11,666 bases of DNA, from contig JASMFO010000003.1 in NCBI GenBank assembly GCA_030751755.1, positions 1 through 11,666 of the forward strand, in the 5' to 3' direction. A model generated the notes under the pieces. It was not told where the DNA came from and searched no databases. It saw nothing but the letters and a program-made list of their open reading frames with translations. The position numbers were made by a program, and so were the translations under genes. Origin of the DNA: Candidatus Woesearchaeota archaeon (GTDB lineage: Archaea > Nanobdellota > Nanobdellia > Woesearchaeales > GW2011-AR4). Numbering within the stretch: the stretch's first letter is position 1; every line of letters starts with the position of its first letter. This document shows positions 1 through 5,829 of this stretch, in pieces.

Positions 1-29
1 CCTCTGCCTTAGAAGTGAGATAGGTTAAT

Positions 30-1022
30 ATGAACTCCCACACACAAAAATTACTAAAAATTCAGGGAAAGATATTTCAAGTATTACGAATTAAAAAACA
101 ATTAGAGGCAAGAAGACAATATTATATAACACAGTTAAGTAACAGCTTTGATACAAAAGAAGCACTAGGTTATTTGTCCTCTTTAATAGAAATTTATAGA
201 AGAGAAGAAAGAGTAATCAGAATTTGTGAAAAAGGTCTTGTAGAGAGTTTAAAAATTCTTAAAGAGGTTGAGGCAGTAGTAAATAATATTGAAAGTCTTC
301 CTCTAAGGTTTAAATCTAATCTTAAAAGTATGATTCCAATTATTGGTAAGAAGGATAGTAGTCCTCAATCGATTATACCTCTTTTAAAAGTACTATATTC
401 TTATTTGGAAGCTCAAATAGTTTACATTGATAAAAATTTGGATATAATTAGGGAAAATATTACTGAACAGCATAAAAATGTAATTATCCTCTATGAAAAA
501 ATTGAAAGTAGAACAATTGATAAAAAGATCTCTCAAACAAAATATTTTCAAGGTATAGAAGGACTTCGTAAGGAAGAAATTAAGATTATTGAAAATATAA
601 CAAAAGAATCTAATTCTATGAAGGGTAAAATGGTGAAAGCTATTATTAACATCAATATTAAGCTAAGCAGAAATCAAAAATTATTGAAGTTTCAGGCAGT
701 AGTTCAATTTACACCCATAGTCACTCCTGGAACAGCTGCAATAGGCATATTTTTAGGCCCGCAATTTGTGCCAGTAGCATATGCCCTTTTAACTATTGTA
801 AATTGGAGCCCCACAATTGTAATTGCGGTAAAGGAGTCGACAATTTTGTTGGAGAATCCAGCAAAAAGGATGAAATCATTAGCAACTCTAAGTTTGAAAG
901 CAGCAAAGTTAGGATTAACAAATCAATCAGGTAGGATAAGAAAAACAATGGCTGAGTTAACACGACAACCAATGAAACCAGTATATGCAAGATCAGAAAC
1001 ATTTTTAAATCAATATCACTAA
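30..1022 (+). CDS. Hypothetical coiled-coil protein with a hydrophobic C-terminal segment
   Basis: I do not recognise this 330-residue protein. Residues 1-220 are rich in Lys, Glu, Ile and Leu with few Gly or Pro, and look like long, probably coiled-coil helices (clearest about 1-85 and 115-220). Residues 222-274 form a hydrophobic stretch rich in Pro and Gly (FTPIVTPGTAAIGIFLGPQF and onward) that could make one or two membrane-inserted helices. A basic tail of about 55 residues follows (RKTMAELTRQPMKPVYARSE). No signal peptide is visible. The ATG at 30 is the first start after an in-frame stop at 21-23. A stop in another frame at 26-28 may be the end of an upstream gene. The phosphoesterase gene starts 12 bp after its stop, so the two are probably co-transcribed. 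The reading frame is certain; the function is unknown. Confidence 0.8.
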   Translation: MNSHTQKLLKIQGKIFQVLRIKKQLEARRQYYITQLSNSFDTKEALGYLSSLIEIYRREERVIRICEKGLVESLKILKEVEAVVNNIESLPLRFKSNLKSMIPIIGKKDSSPQSIIPLLKVLYSYLEAQIVYIDKNLDIIRENITEQHKNVIILYEKIESRTIDKKISQTKYFQGIEGLRKEEIKIIENITKESNSMKGKMVKAIININIKLSRNQKLLKFQAVVQFTPIVTPGTAAIGIFLGPQFVPVAYALLTIVNWSPTIVIAVKESTILLENPAKRMKSLATLSLKAAKLGLTNQSGRIRKTMAELTRQPMKPVYARSETFLNQYH

Positions 1023-1034
1023 CTCTATCTAGTA

Positions 1035-1661
1035 ATGAAACCCAAAGACGAAAAGAAACTCAGGATATTAGCAGCTGGCGATATACATGGAGACACAGGG
1101 CTAGCTGAGAAACTTGCAGAGAAGGCTGAAAAAGAGCATGCTGATTTAGTTATTTTATGTGGAGATATTACCATGGCAGACCAAAGTACAGATAATTTAA
1201 TAGGGCCTTTTGCAAAGAGAAAGGAAAAAGTATTGCTTTTGCCTGGAAATCATGAGACTGTAGCTACTACAGATTTTTTGTCAGAGCTCTATGGCGTGAA
1301 AAACTTGCATGGTTACTCTGTCAAGTATAAAGATGTTGGAATATTTGGCGCTGGCGGAGCAAATATCGGCTTGTTTCAATTAGATGAAGATGAAATTTAT
1401 GGTTTGTTAAAAAAAGGTTTTAACAAAATTAAATACTTAAGTAAGAAAATAATGGCAACTCATGTGCATCCTTCTGATACTAAAATGGAAAAATTTACAG
1501 AATTCTTTCCTGGAAGCAAGGGCGTCAGAAAAGCAATAGAAAAATTTAATCCAGACTTATTGCTTTGCAGCCACGTACATGAAGCAGAAGGCATAGAAGA
1601 AAAAATAGGTAAGACAAAGGTTGTTAATGTAGGGAAAAAAGGAAAGATTATTGAGATTTAG
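1035..1661 (+). CDS. Calcineurin-like metallophosphoesterase (YfcE/MJ0936-type)
   Basis: This is a small, 208-residue soluble phosphoesterase of the calcineurin-like superfamily, which uses a two-metal centre to hydrolyse phosphomono- or phosphodiesters. All the family metal motifs are visible in order: GDIHGD at residues 15-20 (D16, H18), GDIT at 43-46 (D44), GNHE at 71-74, a THVH motif at 142-145 and SHVH at 179-182. There is no extra domain or signal peptide, so it should be a complete cytoplasmic enzyme of the usual single-domain size. The natural substrate cannot be read from the sequence; relatives act on cyclic nucleotides, nucleotide phosphates or unknown diesters. It lies 12 bp after the coiled-coil gene, with no clear Shine-Dalgarno site. 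Its stop codon directly abuts the stop of the opposing gene, with no spacer. Confidence 0.93.
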   Translation: MKPKDEKKLRILAAGDIHGDTGLAEKLAEKAEKEHADLVILCGDITMADQSTDNLIGPFAKRKEKVLLLPGNHETVATTDFLSELYGVKNLHGYSVKYKDVGIFGAGGANIGLFQLDEDEIYGLLKKGFNKIKYLSKKIMATHVHPSDTKMEKFTEFFPGSKGVRKAIEKFNPDLLLCSHVHEAEGIEEKIGKTKVVNVGKKGKIIEI

Positions 1662-2036
1662 TCATTCGTATTCTTCAACTTCAGGTATGTCTATCCCAAT
1701 ATCATCATCTTTTTTTTCTTTTTTATCTTCAGTCTCTTCTGTTGTACTTCCGGAACTTGTATCATCTCCAGAACCGCCACTAAACATATTAAACATACCA
1801 TTGCCAGAGTCTCCAGAAGAGCTGCTATCATCAGTACTTTCAGAAGAACTGCTGGGTGTATCGTCACCAAAAATATCATGACTTTGTTGATTGCTATCTC
1901 CCCTTGGGCTATCATCACCAAAAAGGTCTCCCTGGTTGCTCATGATCTCTTGTTCTCCAACCAACGAAGAAAGCATCTTGATAACTTTCCTTAATTCCTC
2001 ATGGCTGTCCTCTTTTGTGTCTATGGTTATTTTCAT
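1662..2036 (-). CDS. Small acidic Ser/Asp-rich protein with a conserved-looking N-terminal segment
   Basis: This 124-residue protein has two parts. Residues 1-28 (MKITIDTKEDSHEELRKVIK and onward) look like a short strand plus an amphipathic helix; I have the impression that similar N-termini recur in small DPANN archaeal proteins, but I cannot check this here. The rest is low-complexity, highly acidic and Ser/Gly-rich, and almost certainly disordered. It holds a duplicated motif, DLFGDDSP at 37-44 and DIFGDDTP at 54-61, then MFNMFSG at 81-87, and ends in IPEVEEYE. Hydrophobic islands in an acidic disordered chain suggest a binding peptide, but no partner is evident. The ATG at 2036 is supported by a TATA box centred 31.5 bp upstream. 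The composition is real coding sequence rather than a shadow frame: the plus-strand frame opposite lacks any promoter. Function unknown. Confidence 0.82.
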   Translation of the reverse strand: MKITIDTKEDSHEELRKVIKMLSSLVGEQEIMSNQGDLFGDDSPRGDSNQQSHDIFGDDTPSSSSESTDDSSSSGDSGNGMFNMFSGGSGDDTSSGSTTEETEDKKEKKDDDIGIDIPEVEEYE

Positions 2037-2063
2037 AGTAAATTACTATTTTGGGTAATTAAG

Positions 2064-2071
2064 AATATAAA
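2064..2071 (-). promoter_or_regulatory. TATA box of the acidic-protein gene
   Basis: On the minus strand the sequence reads CTTTATATTC. The TTTATATT core is centred 31.5 bp before the ATG at 2036, giving a leaderless or nearly leaderless mRNA. Confidence 0.6.
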
Positions 2072-2105
2072 GTTTTCTATAAATTGTATTGAAAAATCCA
2101 ATAAG

Positions 2106-2113
2106 TTTAAATA
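2106..2113 (+). promoter_or_regulatory. TATA box of the membrane-protein gene
   Basis: TTTAAATA centred 31.5 bp before the ATG at 2141, with no Shine-Dalgarno site between. It is back to back with the minus-strand TATA box at 2064-2071, so the 104-bp gap is a divergent promoter region. Confidence 0.65.
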
Positions 2114-2140
2114 TTATTTGTTCGATTTAATTATTTAAAA

Positions 2141-2989
2141 ATGACAAACGAAGGTGTTGATGATATTTTCAAGGACTTTGAGCATAAGATAAAGGATAAA
2201 ATTGAAGCTGAGCATGCAGACAAAAAAGAAACCCATAAAGCTCACGAGAAAAAGTTAAGCGAAGAAGAACGTCTAAAAATTAAATATCAAAAAGCAGAAC
2301 ATGCTTTGAAAGAGGAACATAGGAAAGAAAAAGAAGCCCTGGAAGAGAAGAGAAAGAAAGAAGTGGTAGGGCACGAAACTGTACATTCTGCCAAAAGCTC
2401 AATAAATATTGAAAAAGCTGCGTATGTAGCTGTAATTCTTGTTTTGGCTGCATATATTGCTATTGATTTATCTTTTTATCACAAAGCAGGTGTTGATATA
2501 GAAAGTGACCAAACTATTACCGCTGCTGCTGTTAAAGTAGAGAATGAAACTGATGATGTTGAGGAAGAAGTAATAGAAGAAGAACAAGAAACTATTGAAG
2601 AACTAGTTGTTGAAGAAGAAAAAGAATTGTCAGGAGTAATTACATTAAATATTGACAATATTTATGCTGAAATCCCCAATGAAGACAACGATATGGGCTA
2701 TATCAATAAGATTGTTTTTACTATTGATAATGGCAAAGACAAAGTTCTAACCCCCGTGGTACAGGTTTATGCATATGATAGCGAAATGGATGAGAAATGG
2801 GAGACTTGGGTTAGGGGAGACTATACTTACAAAGCAGGCATACCCTCTGGCAGCCAGCATACAGGGATTATTGACCTAAGCCCAAAAACCTTCATAAACC
2901 TCGATATAAAAAAGAACATTAGATTGACATTGAATGATACTGAAGATGGATTTATAACTTCTGTAAATGAGAAGGCAATTATTTCTTGA
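2141..2989 (+). CDS. Single-pass membrane protein with cytoplasmic coiled coil and outer beta-rich domain
   Basis: I do not recognise this 282-residue protein, but its architecture is clear. Residues 1-90 are highly charged (Lys/Glu/His) and alpha-helical, with heptad-like spacing at 30-75. Residues 93-112 (AAYVAVILVLAAYIAIDLSF) form one transmembrane helix. Residues 134-162 are a nearly continuous Glu-rich linker. Residues 163-282 look like a compact beta-rich domain (alternating hydrophobic strands such as GVITLNIDNI and NKIVFTIDNG). The lysine-rich flank lies on the N-terminal side of the helix, so by the positive-inside rule the coiled coil should be cytoplasmic and the beta domain outside. 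A cell-envelope or surface role is likely. It has its own leaderless-type promoter and no obvious operon partner. Confidence 0.82.
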   Translation: MTNEGVDDIFKDFEHKIKDKIEAEHADKKETHKAHEKKLSEEERLKIKYQKAEHALKEEHRKEKEALEEKRKKEVVGHETVHSAKSSINIEKAAYVAVILVLAAYIAIDLSFYHKAGVDIESDQTITAAAVKVENETDDVEEEVIEEEQETIEELVVEEEKELSGVITLNIDNIYAEIPNEDNDMGYINKIVFTIDNGKDKVLTPVVQVYAYDSEMDEKWETWVRGDYTYKAGIPSGSQHTGIIDLSPKTFINLDIKKNIRLTLNDTEDGFITSVNEKAIIS

Positions 2990-3000
2990 TTTTGAAAAGG

Positions 3001-3008
3001 TTTAAAAA
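3001..3008 (+). promoter_or_regulatory. TATA box upstream of the 3057 gene
   Basis: TTTAAAAA centred 30.5 bp before an ATG at 3035 and 52.5 bp before the main ATG at 3057. By the spacing of the other genes here, transcription should start near 3032-3035, giving the main gene a leader of about 22-25 nt that begins with a mini reading frame. Confidence 0.5.
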
Positions 3009-3034
3009 TAATTATTGATACTCTCTCAGAATAA

Positions 3035-3052
3035 ATGAGATTTTTAGCATAG
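3035..3052 (+). other. Possible leaderless five-codon upstream reading frame (MRFLA)
   Basis: ATG at 3035, five sense codons, TAG at 3050-3052. The ATG sits at the expected transcription start for the TATA box at 3001-3008, and the stop is 4 nt before the ATG of the 201-codon gene at 3057, which lacks a convincing Shine-Dalgarno site. This would fit termination-reinitiation coupling, but five codons can occur by chance. Confidence 0.3.
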
Positions 3053-3056
3053 CAAA

Positions 3057-3662
3057 ATGGATTATAAACCCTTAAAATATACAATGGATTATCTAAGAAA
3101 TTTGTATGATAGTTTTAATAATCTTGCTCAAAATATGGGTGATTCTATGACTCCTAGTTATGGATATTCAGGATTAGAACGCAATATTGTTGATGTTTAT
3201 GGAGGCTTTTATCAGTCGAATGGAGCAGAGTATGGAAGTATAGGCCAGATATTTTTATTCGCCAAACCCAAATCTAGGGGGAGACGACCTAGAGGGAGTA
3301 ATCTAAAAGGATTACATAAGAGGTACCATAGACCTACACATAATTCAGAACTCCTATTAGGCAATAACGTGGATGACTTAATTAATTGGCAAAATGTTAA
3401 GGATCCAGAAAAAAAAGCAAAATTAATAATTATGGCAAGTAAATTAAGCAGAGATAATCCACTCTATGGCCGTGTCCCAATTCCTACCGGTGAGGAAAAG
3501 AAATTGTCTAGGGAACGGAGTTATGGAAATATTGAAGAAAACTCGAGTGGTCAAGTTGAATATCCCCTGAGTGAAGTTGAAGAAGACTTGAATAGTAAGC
3601 CTAAAGATGGGAGCTTGATAGGGAAGGTGAGATCAATAATCAATAAACTCTTGATAAAATGA
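3057..3662 (+). CDS. Hypothetical protein with a central Arg/Lys-rich patch
   Basis: This 201-residue protein matches no family I know. Residues 1-65 are rich in Tyr, Asn and Gly (SYGYSGLERN, DVYGGFYQSN). Residues 69-92 form a strongly basic patch (AKPKSRGRRPRGSNLKGLHK) that could bind nucleic acid or other polyanions. Residues 104-135 are probably helical, and the acidic and polar tail ends in a short basic amphipathic helix (LIGKVRSIINKLLIK). There is no signal peptide or membrane helix. A second ATG exists at codon 10 (3084), so the true start is not certain. A T-rich run follows the stop, and the next gene converges on it. The open frame and promoter support a real gene; function unknown. 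Confidence 0.65.
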   Translation: MDYKPLKYTMDYLRNLYDSFNNLAQNMGDSMTPSYGYSGLERNIVDVYGGFYQSNGAEYGSIGQIFLFAKPKSRGRRPRGSNLKGLHKRYHRPTHNSELLLGNNVDDLINWQNVKDPEKKAKLIIMASKLSRDNPLYGRVPIPTGEEKKLSRERSYGNIEENSSGQVEYPLSEVEEDLNSKPKDGSLIGKVRSIINKLLIK

Positions 3663-3682
3663 AGCCTTAATAATTTACGAAC

Positions 3683-3690
3683 ATTTTTTA
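3683..3690 (+). terminator. Possible oligo-T terminator after the 3057 gene
   Basis: A T6 run (CATTTTTTATT) lies about 20 nt after the stop at 3662, between convergent genes. Archaeal RNA polymerase often terminates at such runs without a hairpin, but T-runs are common in this AT-rich sequence. Confidence 0.3.
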
Positions 3691-3695
3691 TTCAT

Positions 3696-4520
3696 CTAAA
3701 AAACGTTTTTAAAATTCATCCAAACATTATTCACAACTTCTTTCAATTCCATATTCTTTATTTCTGCAATTTTTTTATATGCCTCAACAACAAAAGCAGG
3801 TTCATTTCTCTTGCCCACTTTAGTGTGTGCCGAAATTTGGTTTGGCAAATTTCTAGCACCAGTAAAAGGACTTAAGTAAGGTGCATCTGTTTCGCAGAAT
3901 AGCTGAGTAATAGGAATTAATTTTACATTTTCCTGGAATTGGAAGCTTTTTGTAACATTAGTTGGAATCGTTAAATACCAGTTATTGTCAATTACTTTTT
4001 TAACTAATGACTTTTTCCCACTAAAACAATGCATTATTATTTTTTTTAATTTAGAGCTCTCTAGTATTTCTACAGCATCTGCTTCAGCTTTTCTTGAATG
4101 TACAATGATGGGTTTATTTAATTTCTCAGCCAAAGAAATCATTTTTTCAAATAATTCTTTTTGTTCTTCAATATTATCCTTAAACCAGAAATAATCCAAT
4201 CCCACTTCACCAATAGCAATTATCTTGTTTTTGTTCTTCTCAATAAATTTTATTTCTTCATCAATATCAAATTTATTTTCCTTTAATGGGTAATCTCCGG
4301 ATTCTATTTCTTTTTGCAAGGTTTTTATTGGATAAATTCCCAATGAAGCTTTGACAATATCATGCTTATCTGCCATCTCAAGAGTTTTTCTGTTGGTCTC
4401 AGGATTAATCCCTGCAGTAAGAATTACTTTTAAGCCAGCTTTTTCAGCATTATCAATTACATTATCCAAATCACCCTTAAAATAGCAGTGATCTAAATGG
4501 CAGTGTATGTCTATGAGCAT
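3696..4520 (-). CDS. TatD-family metal-dependent hydrolase (putative DNase)
   Basis: This 274-residue TIM-barrel enzyme belongs to the TatD family of the amidohydrolase superfamily. Characterised members are divalent-metal 3'-5' exonucleases or DNases and are cytoplasmic. The metal ligands are all present: HCH at residues 6-8, GEVGLDY at 104-110 (E105), VHSRKA at 140-145 (H141), MHCFSG at 163-168 (H164) and ETDAPYLSPF at 210-219 (D212). Length is normal for the family. I place the start at the ATG at 4520: a TTG two codons upstream is in frame, but the TATA box is centred 26.5 bp before the ATG, so transcription should begin at the ATG itself, and the protein then starts with the typical MLIDIHCHLD. 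It converges with the 3057-3662 gene and diverges from deoxyhypusine synthase. Confidence 0.94.
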   Translation of the reverse strand: MLIDIHCHLDHCYFKGDLDNVIDNAEKAGLKVILTAGINPETNRKTLEMADKHDIVKASLGIYPIKTLQKEIESGDYPLKENKFDIDEEIKFIEKNKNKIIAIGEVGLDYFWFKDNIEEQKELFEKMISLAEKLNKPIIVHSRKAEADAVEILESSKLKKIIMHCFSGKKSLVKKVIDNNWYLTIPTNVTKSFQFQENVKLIPITQLFCETDAPYLSPFTGARNLPNQISAHTKVGKRNEPAFVVEAYKKIAEIKNMELKEVVNNVWMNFKNVF

Positions 4521-4542
4521 TTTCAATATTAAAACAAAAATG

Positions 4543-4550
4543 TTTATAAA
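4543..4550. promoter_or_regulatory. Palindromic TATA box, possibly bidirectional
   Basis: TTTATAAA reads the same on both strands. Its centre is 26.5 bp from the TatD ATG (4520, minus) and exactly 26.5 bp from an ATG at 4573 on the plus strand. It is a confident promoter for TatD; use in the plus direction is an inference from the symmetry. Confidence 0.6.
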
Positions 4551-4572
4551 GGTTATTACATTAGTTTTAATT

Positions 4573-4602
4573 ATGGATACTGTAAGGAAATCCGGCGCAT
4601 AA
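4573..4602 (+). other. Possible leaderless nine-codon reading frame (MDTVRKSGA)
   Basis: ATG at 4573, nine sense codons, TAA at 4600-4602, placed where a plus-strand transcript from the palindromic TATA box should begin. A T-rich stretch (CTTTTATTTTATTAG) starts six bases after the stop and could end transcription. It contains one of the few GC-richer patches of the gap (TCCGGCGCA). It could be a leader peptide, the start of a short RNA, or chance. Confidence 0.3.
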
Positions 4603-4758
4603 AGAATTCTTTTATTTTATTAGTTCAATAACTTTTAACCATTAATTTAATTTTGATTTAATCCAATAATATATCATTACGATGGAAATAAAAATAATAA
4701 TTTTTGAAAAATAAAATAATAATATCATTGAAAATATAGAATAATTAAGGGGGTAATA
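4603..4758 (+). other. AT-rich leader/intergenic region before deoxyhypusine synthase
   Basis: This is very AT-rich with no convincing gene. It contains a T-rich run near 4609-4620, several A/T stretches that could act as a TATA box (none is clearly best), and a purine-rich GGGGGT at 4749-4754. A ten-codon frame from the ATG at 4682 has no support. Confidence 0.4.
4749..4754 (+). promoter_or_regulatory. Shine-Dalgarno site of deoxyhypusine synthase
   Basis: GGGGGT lies 4 nt before the ATG at 4759 and differs by one base from GGAGGT. It fixes this start and shows that this mRNA has a leader, unlike most genes in the window. Confidence 0.6.
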
Positions 4759-5772
4759 ATGTCAATCTATAACAAAAACAAGAAATGGAAAGGCCATTTA
4801 AAGAATTACATGAATATGGACAGGTTTCCAGAAATAAAAGGCTATAATTTCGATGAAAAGTTTGATTTTAAGAAATTTATTGGAAGCTACCAAAATATGG
4901 GTTTTCAAGGTTCAAATTTAGGAATGGCATTCAATATATTAGAAAAAATGCTTGAGGAAAAGAAGAATGAAAAATTAAGCATTTGGATGTCTTTTACAGG
5001 AAACATGATAAGCTCCGGAAACAGGGAAATTATTGCATATCTAGTGAAAAACAAATTAATAGATGGAATAACAACAACTGCAGCTTCTTTGGAAGAAGAT
5101 GTTATTAAATGCATTAAGCCATTCCATTTAGGCACTTTTGACATAAAAGGAGAATTTTTATTGGACGAATCTATAGGAAGGATAGGCAATATTTTGGCTC
5201 CAATGGACAGGTATCTTTATTTTGAAAGATTCTTTAATGATTTTTTTAAGAAATTAATGAAAGAATTTAAGGGAATTCCATGTACATACGAGATCACAAA
5301 AGAAATGGGAGAGTACATTAAAAAACACACATTAACAAAGAAAAATTATAATAAATCATTTTTGTACTGGGCAGCAAAGAACAAAATCCCAGTTTTCTGT
5401 CCAGGAATAACTGACGGCGCTATGGGTGACTTAATCACTTTCTTCAAGAGAAAGAATCCAAAATTCGCAATAGATGTTACTAAAGACAATTTGGAACTTA
5501 CAAAAATACTCCAGAATACAAACAAAGCAGGATGTATAGCCTTGGGTGGAGGGATTGCAAAGCATTTCTTGTTAAATTCAGCAATATTCAGGGAGGGATT
5601 TGAATACAGCATCTACATAACAACAGCAAATGAATATGACGGCTCTGATTCCGGCGGCAATCAAGAAGAAGCAATAAGCTGGGCAAAGATAAAGCCAAAT
5701 GCCTCAAGAGTAAAGGTTGTTGCTGATGCTACGTTAATATTTCCGTTGTTGGTTGCTGGGACTGTAAGATAA
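4759..5772 (+). CDS. dys: Deoxyhypusine synthase
   Basis: This 337-residue cytoplasmic enzyme transfers the aminobutyl group of spermidine to a lysine of translation factor aIF5A, the first step of hypusine formation, using NAD. The catalytic lysine is K310 in SWAKIKP (human Lys329 by motif alignment). Other active-site residues are recognisable: D219 and D224 in PGITDGAMGD, H269 and N273 in GGGIAKHFLLN, D297 and S298 in DGSDSGG, E304 and W308. NAD-binding segments are SFTGNMISSG (78-87) and TTAASLEEDV (106-115). The closing VADATLIFPLLVAGT is typical. The second His of the KHH motif is Phe270 here, a position not needed for catalysis as far as I know. Length is normal for archaeal enzymes. 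No aIF5A gene is in the window. It is preceded by a Shine-Dalgarno site and converges with glycogen synthase. Confidence 0.97.
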   Translation: MSIYNKNKKWKGHLKNYMNMDRFPEIKGYNFDEKFDFKKFIGSYQNMGFQGSNLGMAFNILEKMLEEKKNEKLSIWMSFTGNMISSGNREIIAYLVKNKLIDGITTTAASLEEDVIKCIKPFHLGTFDIKGEFLLDESIGRIGNILAPMDRYLYFERFFNDFFKKLMKEFKGIPCTYEITKEMGEYIKKHTLTKKNYNKSFLYWAAKNKIPVFCPGITDGAMGDLITFFKRKNPKFAIDVTKDNLELTKILQNTNKAGCIALGGGIAKHFLLNSAIFREGFEYSIYITTANEYDGSDSGGNQEEAISWAKIKPNASRVKVVADATLIFPLLVAGTVR

Positions 5773-5829
5773 TTTCACTTCTCCATCAATAAATCAGTCA
5801 GCAAAGCAGCAGTTTAATTCTGGAAAGAA

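Noticed and set aside
1..29. Tail of an upstream gene ending at the TAA 26-28.
   Set aside because: Only eight codons are visible and another frame is closed by a stop at 10-12; there is too little sequence to support a call.
1651..1881. A 76-codon plus-strand frame rich in Ser, Pro and Leu.
   Set aside because: It is the antisense of the acidic Ser/Asp-rich gene; its composition follows from that, and it starts inside the phosphoesterase gene.
4521..4526. TTG start for TatD two codons upstream.
   Set aside because: The TATA spacing puts the transcription start at the ATG at 4520, and the family normally begins just before the D-x-H-x-H motif.
4682..4714. Ten-codon frame MEIKIIIFEK in the gap before deoxyhypusine synthase.
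   Set aside because: No ribosome site, no matching TATA spacing, and a composition expected by chance in AT-rich DNA.
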